From assembly GCA_943736015.1 (NCBI GenBank), contig OX031071.1, positions 10,202,119 to 10,266,118 on the forward strand: a stretch of 64,000 nt of DNA, in the 5' to 3' direction. Shown here in pieces: positions 20,874 to 30,742 of this stretch. Position 1 is the first letter of the stretch. Every line of letters begins with the position of its first letter. The stretch comes from Tridacna crocea (taxonomy: Eukaryota; Mollusca; Bivalvia; Cardiida; Cardiidae). Under the pieces are notes generated by a model. That model saw only the letters and a list, made by a program, of their open reading frames with translations, made no database searches and was not told the origin of the DNA. A program made the translations under genes and the position numbers.

Positions 20874-21204
20874 ATGGGGGGAAAAGCTGGTTATCAGCAT
20901 TTTCTTGTTTCACAGAATGTTTTCTAGCTGTTCATGACTGTCATTTAAAAAAAAAACTTTAATTCTTATCTGTAAATTCCTTCAATATGAGTGAGTCAAA
21001 TATGGCAGACAGTCAACCTGATACCACACAAATTTCTAGTACACTTTGAAAGCAAATTTGAAATATAGCATATTGTCTGTGAAAGGATAGAAAACATTGT
21101 GGGAATAGGAGAAAATGCTGTTACAGTTAGCAGCATTTTTCTCCTTTTCCCACTATGTTTTTAAAAGGCCTGTCCCTCAGGACCATTGAGACTTTGGATT
21201 GTGT
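20874..21204 (-). mobile_element. two diverged TH-A remnants
   Basis: 20874-20930 holds a decayed hairpin (GGTTATCAGCATTTTCT). 21014-21204 is a fuller minus copy with an intact stem, a widened centre (TGTTACAGTTAGCAGC) and right end ATTGTGTGAACTC. Confidence 0.6.
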
Positions 21205-21556
21205 GAACTCTTTACCACATGATAAAGTTTTAGACTGTTCCGAATTCAAAATGTCTTACCACATGACAAAGTTTTAGGCTGTTCTAGATTGAACATGTGT
21301 GAACTCTTTACCACTAGACAAAGTTTTAGGCTGTTCTAAATTGAACATGTGTGAACTCTTTACCACTAGACAAAGTTTTAAACTGTTCCAAATTGAACAT
21401 GTGTGAACTCTTTACCACTAGACAGTTTTAGGCTGTTCTAAATTGAACATGTGTGAACTCTTTACCACTAGATAAAGTTTCAGACTGTTCCAAATTGAAC
21501 ATGTGTGAACTCTTTACCACATGATAAAGTTTTAGACTGTTTTAAATTAAAAACTT
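21197..21556 (-). repeat. 52-bp tandem array derived from the TH-A terminus
   Basis: Unit GTGTGAACTCTTTACCACTA followed by GACAAAGTTTTAGGCTGTTC and TAAATTGAACAT. GAACTC occurs at 21205, 21301, 21353, 21405, 21455 and 21507, spaced 52, 52, 50, 52 after a less regular first step. The unit is the first 50 bases of a minus TH-A repeated before the element continues. Confidence 0.88.
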
Positions 21557-21732
21557 TTGCAGATGACATATTTACATGTGGCTCAAATGATTATATTTGT
21601 TTCTAAAAGGTGACAAAATATTGTGAGAAAAGGAGGTAATGCTGGTTACCTACATTTTCTCCTTTTCCCACAATGTTTTTAAAAGTCTTCTACCCGGTCA
21701 TTAAAAGTCGTCATTGCATGGTAAAGGGTTAA
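21507..21732 (-). mobile_element. TH-A MITE downstream of the array
   Basis: Continues from the last array unit through the hairpin (GCTGGTTACCTACATTT) to GCATGGTAAAGGGTTAA. Confidence 0.8.
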
Positions 21733-21959
21733 CCCATCAGCACACAATCCCTCCTTTTGACGACCCAGAGAAAGAAGCCTTTGGAAAACATAGTGGGAAA
21801 AGGAAAAAATGCTTGTAACCAGCATTTTCTCCTTTTCCCACAATATGTTTTCTACCCATCCAGAAAAAAAATTCAGTTTTTCTGTTGTATGTATTTTGTC
21901 GTCTGCAACTGCTTTGAATTTGGACTAGTCTAAAATTTTGTCGTTTGGTGAAGAGTTAA
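21729..21959 (+). mobile_element. TH-A MITE
   Basis: Shares TTAA with the preceding copy; full, TTAACCCATCAGCACACAAT left and TTTGGTGAAGAGTTAA right. Confidence 0.85.
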
Positions 21960-22273
21960 AGGTCTAAGGGACAAAAACACTGCAAAACAGGTAGATGTAG
22001 TTATCATAATTTCAATCAGTTTTAATTATTCTCTCTTCCAGATGTCTCTATAGATAACACTGGAAACTGCATTTTGAATTTCATCTACCCATGGTGCCTC
22101 ATTCAACCTGGCTGACTAGAGTTACGGTACAGACAGATGTAAGGCAGTTCAAAGACAATACTTGAGATATTTTTAAACCTTAATGGAAAATGTAAGTAGA
22201 GATAAAAGGTATTAAGTTCTCTGGTTTCTCAGTGGCTCTTTTGAAGGCAGCTGTTTTATTCATCCAACAACTG
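21960..22273. other. no recognised feature
   Basis: Non-repetitive within the window; no convincing exon. Confidence 0.35.
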
Positions 22274-22468
22274 CTTAACTCAGAAGAATTTGCAGACGAA
22301 AAATATAAGTGACTAAAAATTCAAAATTTGTTTTGCGAAGGGTAGAAAACGTTGTTGGAAAAGGAGAAAATGCTGGTTACCAGCATTTTCTCCTTTACCC
22401 ACAATGTTTTCTAAAGGCTTCTTTCTCAGGGTCGTCAAAAGTAGGGATTGTGTGGTAAATGGGTTTAC
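22274..22468 (-). mobile_element. TH-A, left arm shortened
   Basis: TTAACTCAGAAGAATTTGCA left, intact hairpin, right end mutated to GGGTTTAC. Confidence 0.75.
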
Positions 22469-22495
22469 ACTCTACCACATAACAAAATTGTAGAT
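22464..22495 (-). mobile_element. TH-A left end cut by HINE-A
   Basis: TTACACTCTACCACATAACA to TTGTAGAT, then directly the HINE-A head. Confidence 0.6.
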
Positions 22496-23590
22496 TTTTA
22501 GCTCACCTGTGTACAACATGCTCAAGGGGAGAAGTTTTAGGATTACCCATTGTGCATTGTCCGTCGTGCATCATGAACAATTCTTTAAACATCTTAAACT
22601 TTTAAACCAATGGGTCAATTTGAACCAAACTTGGTTGGTATATTCCTTGGGAGGTCCTCTTTAAACTGGTTGCCATGGCAATGCCATGGCAACCAAATGG
22701 AAATTTCTAAGAAATTCTTCAAAAATATACTTTCCTGAAACCGCTGGCCAGATTTTAAAATAATTTCACACAGATGTTCCTTGGGTGACTCTTTTCAAAA
22801 ACTGTTTTGAGAAAAAACATTGATCCGTCAAAAAAAAATTTTGATTCGTCAAGAAACATGGCTCTGGTGAATGGCGGCTACTTGCACTATACAGGAATGA
22901 AGAAATTCTTAAAAATTCTTCTTCTCTGAAACCACTGGTCAGATTTTGGAATAATTTCACAGAGATGTTCCTTGGATGACCCTTTTGCAAAAGATGTTTG
23001 TGAAATTTTGATCGGTCAAGAAACCTGGCTCTGGTGAATGGGGGCTACTTGCACCATATGGAAATGAAGAAATTTTTGAAAATTCTTCTTCTCTGAAAGT
23101 GCTGATCAGATTTTAGAATAATTTCACAGCAATGTTCCATGGGTGAACCTTTTCAAAAGTGTTCGCGAAATTTAGATCAGCCAAGAAACACCGCTCTGAA
23201 TGGGGTCTACTTGCACTATGCGGACATGAAGAAATTCTTGAAAATTCTTATGCTGTGAAAAGGCTGATCAGATTTAAAAATAATCTCACAGAAATGTTTC
23301 TTGAATGACCCTTCACAAAGTGTTTGTGAAATTTTGATTGGTCAAGAAACACGGCTCTGGTGAATGGGGGCTACTTGCACGGTACGGAAATTTAGAAATT
23401 CTTAAAAATTCTTCATTTCTGAAACTGCTGGTCAGATTTTGAAATGACTTTTAGAGGTGACCTCTTGAGAATTGCTTGGCAAAATAATGATATTGTTTTC
23501 AATATTTCAATACATCAAAAGAAAAAAAAATGGCAATGGTCCTCTAAAAAATTAAGGTGAGTGATCCAGGGCCATCTTGGCCCTTTTGTT
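22496..23590 (+). mobile_element. HINE-A copy 5
   Basis: Head TTTTAGCTCACCTGTGTAC, about five units (one with an A-rich expansion near 22810), tail GGTGAGTGATCCAGGGCC with CCCTTTTGTT. Confidence 0.88.
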
Positions 23591-23685
23591 AAGTTTTATT
23601 CAGCGATTGTTGTCCTACGCATCCAACGATCATCGATTTTGGCACAAAAGTCCACCATAGATATTTTTCAGTGACCGACCATAGG

Positions 23686-23726
23686 CTATGGTCTTTTCAA
23701 AAATTCAGGTGAGCAATCCAGGGCTC
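23686..23726 (+). mobile_element. HINE-A solo tail
   Basis: GGCTATGGTCTTTTCAAAAA then TTCAGGTGAGCAATCCAGGG; the terminal hairpin is incomplete. Confidence 0.55.
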
Positions 23727-23732
23727 AAATAC

Positions 23733-23910
23733 AAACTGTATCTGGCAGGATTTGAACCCTTGGAGCGGCAAATAATCTAGTTTTTTGAGGATTAAAAGAC
23801 CAAAATCCATAACCACTAAGCCAAAAAGATATCTCTCTGATGCTGTTGTCAGGTATTGTATTTAAATCATGATAATGCTATGCACGAAGAAGTGGTCACC
23901 CATAACAAGC
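23733..23910 (-). repeat. tRNA-derived SINE-like repeat
   Basis: The minus strand carries TGGCTTAGTGGTTA (A box) and, about 55 bases on, GGGTTCAAATCC (B box). Its upstream flank (GATTTAAATACAATACC, TTCGTGCATAGC) matches the 26869-27035 and 24330 copies. Confidence 0.55.
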
Positions 23911-23925
23911 TTTTCAGTCAGGAAT

Positions 23926-24104
23926 TCTAGGGTGTGGATCGTGCCCAGTCCCTTATTTCTGCAATGCATTTGTTGTTTTGTTACAGACTGTGTTCATAAG
24001 ATGGTAGCTGGTTTGGGATTGGCCACTGAGCTATTAATCCCATTCGTTTTGGAAAAAACAGACATTCTGCCTGAAATGCTTTGAGTCATCAATAAATGAT
24101 GACT
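23926..24104 (+). repeat. SINE-like 3' body, copy 1
   Basis: CCTTATTTCTGCAATGCATT through GGGATTGGCCACTGAGCTAT to the terminal stem-loop GTCATCAATAAATGATGAC. A TH-A is inserted right after it. Confidence 0.55.
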
Positions 24105-24314
24105 TTAACCCTTTACCACACAATGACGACTTTTAACTACCCTGAAGAAGAGGCATTTTGAAAACTTTGTGGGAAAAGGAGAAAATGCTGGTAACCACCA
24201 AGTTTTCTTCTCTATCAAAGAAAAAATGTGTTGATTGAGCCACTTTGGAAATATTGCCTACAAATGCTTTCCATTCGGATAAATGTAAGACTCTGCTGTT
24301 TGGTAAAGGGTTAA
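24105..24314 (+). mobile_element. TH-A MITE, half hairpin lost, inserted at a SINE end
   Basis: TTAA at both ends. Flanks GATGACT and GACGGGGATCG correspond to the continuous GATGACTTTACGAGG at about 24560, where no MITE is present. Confidence 0.8.
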
Positions 24315-24329
24315 GACGGGGATCGTTAC

Positions 24330-24572
24330 GGGAGACCCGTCCTTCATGCATGGCTTCATCCAGATTTAAATACATGTACAATGGTTCAAATCCTGCCTGG
24401 TCCTTTATTTCTGCCATACATTTGTTCATTTGTTACTTTGTTATGGACTTTGTTTGTAAGATGGGGGCTTGTCCAGGATCGGCTATTCAGCTATGAATCC
24501 CATTTGTTGTCCAAAGAACAGACCCTCTACCAAATAAGGCTTTGAGTCATCAATAAATGATGACTTTACGAG
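24330..24572 (+). repeat. SINE-like repeat, copy 2 (internally deleted)
   Basis: GGAGACCCGTCCTTCATGCA, GATTTAAATACATG, GGTTCAAATCCTGCC (B box), then the 3' body and GTCATCAATAAATGATGAC. The A-box part is missing. The start sequence recurs at 24584-24630. Confidence 0.55.
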
Positions 24573-24734
24573 GGGGGGTGTTATTGGAGACCCCTCCTTC
24601 ATGCATGGCTTCATCCAGATTTAAATACAACACTTAGCAACTGGGTTTGGAGAAAATATCTTGAAAGAGGGATAAAAAAAATGCTACAAGAAAATATTGA
24701 TAATAAATGTTGTTTGTTTGGACCTTGGACTTTG

Positions 24735-24870
24735 TTAGCAGCACTTTTTCCTGGTTGTCAGCATTTTCTCCTTTTTCCACAGTGTTTCTACTCTTACAAA
24801 GAAAAATTACACCATTTGAGCCACACTGAAGTTGTTGTCTGCAAAGACTTTTATTCTGGCCTAGGCTAAA
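24735..24870 (+). mobile_element. TH-A right part, diverged
   Basis: GGTTGTCAGCATTTTCTCCT to GTTGTCTGCAAAGACTTT; ends lost. Confidence 0.55.
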
Positions 24871-25146
24871 ATCACCCGCCTGGTTAGGGTAAGAAATTGG
24901 TATCGTATAGGGACAGATTTTGTATTAGAAACATTGTGGCATTTTATAGAAGGGTCATTGGAAAAAGCATGGATGCACATGAATGAGTTTTATTGCCTGC
25001 TTTACTGCAATTTTGAATGTTTGAACTTTTTACTGTATTGATCTTACTAACCAACAGCTGGCATTTATGGTTTTACAAGAGCATTATTGTGTGTTGTTTA
25101 GCTTTTGACCTTTGGAGCACCACCAGAAGCAATCGAAACCTTTTGT

Positions 25147-25283
25147 TTTGTACCAAACAGCAAAATGTTGCACTTGTCAAAATTGAAAGCATTTGCAGAT
25201 GTCAAGTAAACTGTAGTTGTAAGTAACTTGTAACGGTGTAAAATGCTTGTGGTAGTGTAGAAAACATGGTGGAAAAACCATAT
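25147..25283 (-). mobile_element. TH-A cut by HINE-A
   Basis: TTTGTACCAAACAGCAAAAT through GCATTTGCAGATG to the hairpin start GAAAACATGGTGG, where HINE-A copy 6 begins. Confidence 0.7.
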
Positions 25284-26830
25284 TTTTAGCTCACCTGAGC
25301 ACAACGTGCTCAAGGGGAGCTTTTAGGGTCACTGGGTGTCCGTCGTCCGTCTTGCGTCGTCAACAATTCTTTAAACATCAAATCCTCCTAAACCGCTGGG
25401 CCAATTTGGACCAAACTTGGCAGGAATGTTCCTTGGGAGGTCCTCTTTAAAAATTGTTCACAGATTTTGATTCCGTCAAAAACTCTGGTTGCCATGGCAA
25501 CCAAATGGAATTTTTTAGCAAATTCTTTAAAAATCTTCTCCTCTGAAACTGCTGGCTGGATTTTGAAATTATTTCACAGATATGTTCCTTGGGTGACCCT
25601 TTTGAAAAATTGTCCGTGAAATTTTGATCCGTCAAAAATTGTGGCTCTGGTGAATGGGGGCTTCTTGCACTATACAGAAATCAAGGAATTCCTTACAAAC
25701 CTTCTCCTCTGAAACCGCTGGTTGGATTTTGAAATAATTTCACAGATATGTTCCTTGGGTGACCCATTTCAAAAGTTGTTCGTGAAATTTTGATCCGTCA
25801 AAAATTGTGGCTCTGGTGAATGGGGGCTACTTGCACTATACAGAAATGAAGGAATTCTTAAAAAATCTTCTTCTCTGAAACCGCTAGTCAGATTTTGATA
25901 TAATTTCACAGAAATGTTCCTTGGGTGACTCTTTTCAAAAATTGTTCGCGAAATTTTGATTGGTCAAGAAACATGGCTCTAGTGAATAGGGGCTACTTGC
26001 ACTATAGTGAAATGAGGAAATTCTTAAAAATTTTTCTTCTCTGAAACCGCTGGTCAGATTTTGAAATAATTTCACAGAAATGTTCCTTGGGTGACCCTTT
26101 TCAAAATTTGTTCGTGAAATTTTGATTGGTCAAGAAACATGGCTCTGGTGAATGGGGGCAACTTGCACTATAGGGAAATGAGGAAATTCTTAAAAAATTT
26201 TTCTTCTCTGAAACCGCTGGTCAGATTTTGAAATTATTTCTCAGGGATGTTCCTTGGGTGACCCTTTTCAAACAGTGTGTGCGAAATTTAGATTGGTCAA
26301 GAAACATGGCTCTGGTGAATGGGGGCTACTTGCACTATATGGAAATGAAGAAATTCTTGAAAATTCTTCTTCTCTGAAACCCCTAGTCAGATTTTAAAAT
26401 AATTTGACAGAGATGTTCCTTGGGTGATCCTTGCTCTTGTGAATAGGGGCTACTTGCGCTATATGGACATGATGAAATTCTTGAAAATTCTCTTTCTCTG
26501 AAACCCCTGGTCACATTTTAAAAGAAATTTTCCGAAATGTTCCTTGGGTGACCCTTTTCAAAACTTGTTCGTAAATTTTGATCCATCAAGAAACATGGCT
26601 CTCGTGGATGGGGGATACTTGCTCTTACACAGAAATGAAGAATTTTTAGAAATTCTTCTTTTTGAAACTGATGGTCAGATTTCGAAATTAATTTTACAGG
26701 TGACCTTTTGAAAATTGCTTAGCAAAATTATAAATTTGGTTCCAATGTTTCAATACCTCAAAAAAAAATGGGCTATGGTCATCTCAAAAATTCAGGTGAG
26801 CAATCCAGGGCCATTTTGGCCCTCTTGTTT
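25284..26830 (+). mobile_element. HINE-A copy 6 (best full-length copy)
   Basis: About 1.55 kb. Head TTTTAGCTCACCTGAGCAC with stem-loop GAGCACAACGTGCTC; unique block with CCGTCGTCCGTC, GGGCCAATTTGGACC and GGTTGCCATGGCAACC; about seven 166-bp units; 3' region; tail TTCAGGTGAGCAATCC, hairpin GGGCCATTTTGGCCC, CTCTTGTT. The head start AGCTCACCTGA and the subterminal TCAGGTGAGC are inverted repeats, the asymmetric-TIR layout of Helentron-type elements. No protein coded; mobility would depend on a helicase supplied elsewhere. Confidence 0.92.
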
Positions 26831-26868
26831 AAAAATAAAGTCCTTAACAAAAAACTAATGAACAAAAT

Positions 26869-27035
26869 TTTTATGCATGGCAGAAATACAGGACGGGCAG
26901 GATTCCAACCCTAGAATGCCCAGATGAAATGCCAATACTTCAACAACTAATCTAAAGAGATTTCTCTCCAATGCAGCTGTTGGGTATTGTATTGAAATCG
27001 GAACGAAGCCATGCATGAAGGAGTGGTCTCCATTA
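26869..27035 (-). repeat. SINE-like repeat, copy 3
   Basis: Minus strand: GGAGACCACTCCTTCATGCA, GATTTCAATACAATACC, then a decayed tRNA-like region with AGGGTTGGAATCCTGCC. Confidence 0.5.
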
Positions 27036-27054
27036 ACACATTGTTTTCTCCTTT

Positions 27055-27325
27055 TCATGTGCCCGAAGGATAGTTTTATGTTATTGCCCGGGTCGTCTGT
27101 CCATCTGTTTGTCTGTCCGTCCCTTAGCAATTTCCTGTGTCTGCAACTCCAAAAGTTTTTGTTGGAATAAGTTTGAACTTACAATAATGAATTCCTATGA
27201 TGTGTAGTTGTGCATGTGACTTTAAAATTGTGATTTCTTTAGGCATTTCAGATTTTAGCTCATTTCACTGGCAAACCCCTTCAGGTGTTTATGTGCCACT
27301 TTGTGAAGCTCTTTTTTTTTATCTA
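27055..27325 (+). repeat. Repeat E copy (uninterrupted)
   Basis: GTGCCCGAAGGATAG, short GTCT-type run, CTTAGCAATTTCCTGTGTCT, GGAATAAGTTTGAACTTAC, GTGACTTTAAAATTGTG, GTGAAGCTCTT. Provides the empty site for element F. Confidence 0.7.
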
Positions 27326-27469
27326 AATGGAGTTGAAAGAGAGAAAAACATGTAATCCTGTAAATTATGGCTGTTGCACGTCCCTAATTCTCCAATGTTT
27401 TTGTTTTGAATTCCAGAAACAGGCTTCTGTAATCAGTCTTTATGGAGCGGCAATTAAATCAACTGTTAT

Positions 27470-27681
27470 TACACAGTCCTGAGTTTTAAAGGATCCATTA
27501 GGAAGACACCTTTCAAGAAATTTGTTGGAAAAGGAGAAAATACTAGTAATCTGCATTTTCTCCATTTCCCAAAATGTTTTTTACCTGAAGAAGAAAGTAA
27601 ATTTTTGACGCACAAATATGTGTCTGCAAAAATTTTCAGTTTGGGAAAAATAGAAACATTTTTGCTTGGTAAAGAGATAAC
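27470..27681 (+). mobile_element. TH-A, diverged
   Basis: CCTGAGTTTTAAAGGATCC through a decayed hairpin to GCTTGGTAAAGAGATAA. Confidence 0.65.
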
Positions 27682-27894
27682 CATTCTATCAAAGCTCATT
27701 TAATTGGCAGACATTTATCTCTGTCCAAGACTACAGTAGACTCTCTGACCAAAAGAATAAATGAGAGTTCCACACTTTGTAGAACTCCTTCAAGCAATGT
27801 TTATCATAATAGCAGTTGTCTAAGACTCAGTAAAGTGGGATTTTTTAGACAGGGTCATTTCGGAAGTGGGCTACTTCTTGTCAAGGGAGGTTAC

Positions 27895-28123
27895 TTAACT
27901 CTTTACCACACGATCCTTACTTTTAACAACCCTCAGAAAGAAGCCGTTAGAAAACATTGTGGGAAAAGGAGAGAATACTGGTTACCAGCATTTTCTTCTT
28001 TTCCCACAATGTTTTCTATCCTTCTCGATACAGATTTTAAATTTTCAGTCCCTTTTATCATGTTGTCAGCAAATGCTTTAAACTTGGACCTGTCCAAAAA
28101 TTTGTCGTTTGGTAAAGGGTTAA
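27895..28123 (+). mobile_element. TH-A MITE (three-copy chain, 1)
   Basis: Full; last TTAA (28120-28123) shared with the next. Confidence 0.9.
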
Positions 28124-28349
28124 CTCTTTACCAAGCTACAAAACTTTATACTCATCAAAATTGGAAGCATTCATTGATGACAAAATAAATGTAACTCAAA
28201 AATTGAAATTTGTATCCATCAGGGTAGAAGACATTGTGGGAAAAAGAGAAAATGCTGGTTACCAGCATTTTCTCATTTTCCCAGAATGTTTTCAAAAGGC
28301 TTTTTATCTCAGAGTGGTAAAAACCAGGGATTGTTTGGTAACAGGTTAA
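28120..28349 (-). mobile_element. TH-A MITE (three-copy chain, 2)
   Basis: Full, opposite orientation to the first; last TTAA (28346-28349) shared with the next. Confidence 0.9.
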
Positions 28350-28574
28350 CCCATTACCAAACGGCAATATCTTAGACTAGTCCAAATTGAAAGCATTTGC
28401 AGATGACAAAATAAAAGTGACTGAAAATTTGAAATTTGTTTTTTGAAGGGTAGAAAACATTGTGGGAAAAGGAGAAAATGCTGGTTACCAGCATTTTCTC
28501 CTTTTCCCACAATGTTTTCTATAGGCTTCTCTCCCAGGGGCGTCAAAAGTAGGGATTGTGTGGTAATGGGTTAA
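28346..28574 (-). mobile_element. TH-A MITE (three-copy chain, 3)
   Basis: Full, hairpin perfect by eye, near-consensus. Confidence 0.92.
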
Positions 28575-28910
28575 ATGGACATGATGATGTTGCCAGACAG
28601 CTTTTTCCAATGATACCTTTTCTTTTTATTCAAAATGGGATTCTTTTTGGCAAAGCATGTAAATTCCTAGTTCTATGATTTTTTTCGTTGTTTATTTTTT
28701 ATGCAGGAATGTCAGGCATTGGGTCTGAATTTATGAGGGATTCGAAAAAAAAAAATCGTATGAATCCAACAAACATGAGTCCTAGAATAAACACTGCTAA
28801 GCTAATCAGATGGCTTATCCATATATTTTGAACTCGGTTATTTAGAATGTTTAGTGAGTTACAATGGCTCCCTGTATGGTGCAGCCTGATCGTGATCTAT
28901 ACTGCCCTTC
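28575..28910. other. AT-rich spacer with a repeat G piece
   Basis: Bases 28880-28905 (GCAGCCTGATCGTGATCTAT) match repeat G. The rest is unassigned. Confidence 0.4.
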
Positions 28911-29127
28911 TCAACTCTTTACCACACTATCCCGACTTTTAACGACCTTGAGAAAGAAGCCTTTTGAAAACACTGTGGGAGAAGTCACCAGCATTTTCTC
29001 CTTTTCCCACAGCGTTTTCTACCCTTCCCAAACCAAATTTTAATTTTTCAGTCACATTCATTTTGTCGTCTGCAATTGCTTTCAATTTGAATCCATCTAA
29101 GACTTTCTCATGTGGTAAAGAGTTACA
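28911..29127 (+). mobile_element. TH-A with one hairpin arm shortened
   Basis: TCAACTCTTTACCACACTAT left; GGGAGAAGTCACCAGC marks an arm deletion; right end TGTGGTAAAGAGTTA. Confidence 0.8.
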
Positions 29128-29255
29128 TAATCCTCTGATTCACACTCGGGTCTTATTCACCAGCCATTCTAAACTGTTTTCTTATTCTCAAAGTTCAGAA
29201 TTTCAAAGGAAAGCCATAAGTGCCTGAACAAAACAGTTGAGCTCTCATACTGTCC

Positions 29256-29510
29256 TACCTCTTTACCGTATGACAAAATTTCAGCCTTGTCCAACTTGAA
29301 AACATCTGCAGACAATAAGGTCTAGTGTCTCAAATGGTGCAATTTTCTCTTTGGGTAGAAAATATTGTGGGAAAAGGAGAAAATGCTATTTTTGAATACC
29401 TGATAGAGATAAATACCTGCTGGAGAAGGCTTTCAAAAATATTATGGGAAATGCAGACAAAGCTGGTAACCAGCATTTTATCCTTTTGCTCCACAAAATT
29501 TTCCCTGTCA
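29256..29510 (-). mobile_element. two TH-A pieces
   Basis: 29256-29388 is a minus left half ending at the hairpin start. 29419-29510 is a separate decayed hairpin (GCTGGTAACCAGCATTTTAT). Confidence 0.6.
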
Positions 29511-29530
29511 TCTGAGAAAAGTACCATTAT

Positions 29531-29763
29531 TTAATCCTTTATCAAACAACAAATTTTAAGACTGGTCCAAATTGAAAACACTTGCAGACAACAAAATGAA
29601 TGTACCGGTAATTCAAAAAATGAAATTTGTTTCCAGCAGGGTAGAAAACATAGTAGGAAAAGGAGAAAATGCTGGTTACCAGCATTTTCTCCTCCCACAA
29701 TGTTTTCCAAAAGGCTTCTACATCAGGGACATAAAAACCAGGGATTGTTTGGGAAAGGGTTAA
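29531..29763 (-). mobile_element. TH-A MITE
   Basis: TTAATCCTTTATCAAACAAC left, hairpin slightly shortened, TTTGGGAAAGGGTTAA right. Confidence 0.82.
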
Positions 29764-29770
29764 TTTATAT

Positions 29771-29930
29771 TTAACCATTTCCCAAGCAACAAGTTTTGGA
29801 CACTTCCATATTAGATGGATCCGTAGATGGTAAGTTTGAAATGGGGACAAATGAGGTTAAGTTCTTTGATAGGATAGAAAATATTGTTGCAAAAGAGGAA
29901 ATTCTGGTTTTCTTCTTTAGGGTTGTTTAA
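29771..29930 (-). mobile_element. TH-A, right part deleted
   Basis: TTAACCATTTCCCAAGCAAC through TGTTGCAAAAGAGGAAATTC then TTCTTTAGGGTTGTTTAA; TTAA shared with the next copy. Confidence 0.6.
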
Positions 29931-30147
29931 CTCTCTACCACACAATTCCGACTTTTGACAATGCTGAGAAAGAAAGCCTTTGAAAAAATTGTGGGAAACG
30001 GAGAAAATGCTGGCAACCAGCATTTGCTCCGAATCCCACAATGTTTTCTACCTTATTAAAATCTAATTTCAGTTTTTGATTCACATTTTTTTTTTGTCTG
30101 CAGATGCTTTAGATAAGTCAAAAATTTTGTAGTTTGATAAAAAGTTA
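29927..30147 (+). mobile_element. TH-A MITE
   Basis: TTAACTCTCTACCACACAAT left; hairpin with several mismatches; right end GATAAAAAGTTA. Confidence 0.78.
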
Positions 30148-30236
30148 TCTTAAGAATGTGAGGTAAGTGATTATGTGACACTGTTACTTGTTAGCTGCAA
30201 ATTCTTTAACTCCTGGGCTGCTATGACTTTTTGTGA

Positions 30237-30299
30237 ACAATGTAGATCAAGAACAGACTGCACAGAATGTGCTGTCTCATCTTTGATCTACATTGTCTG
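30237..30299. repeat. Repeat G (foldback)
   Basis: ACAATGTAGATCAAGAACAG to GATCTACATTGTCT; inverted arms around ACTGCACAGAATGTGCTGTC. Confidence 0.65.
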
Positions 30300-30636
30300 A
30301 TAAAGGGAAATTATTCCCAAAAAGTTTCTTTGAAATAGTAATATTTAGGTTTTTACTATCAAAATTGAAAAGTTCATTTTGGCTATTCAGCAGGACAAGG
30401 GTTGATATTGAAGAAAGTAAAATTTTGTTGTTCAGAAAAGCCCTTATTTAGAATGAGAGAATGTGATTTAAACATAGTTGGTGAAATCCAGATTGTGAAC
30501 AGTTGAGAAAGGAGGTGGTAAAAATCAATGAACCTGCAGTGATTTCCAAGATTTATGGGAGAGAATTTAGTGCTGGAATTTTTTTCCCATGCAAAGTACA
30601 CAAAACTGTTGCTTGAATGTTCTTGCACTTTTTGTA

Positions 30637-30742
30637 TGCCCCAAGGATTGTACATGTATTATGTTCTGGCCTGGTCATCTGTCTGTCTGTCGTGCCTTCC
30701 ACCATTTGCAATTTCTTGTTTGTGCGACTCCTTCATGCAGTA
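30637..30742 (+). repeat. Repeat E start, cut by HINE-A
   Basis: TATGCCCCAAGGATTG, TCTGTCTGTCTGTC, TTTGCAATTTCTTGTTTGTG, then the HINE head. An E end piece lies at 32296-32350. Confidence 0.6.

Noticed and set aside
27895-28574. CRISPR-like array from regular hairpin repeats
   Set aside because: Animal DNA, no fixed spacer length, whole MITEs with TIRs and TTAA, both orientations.
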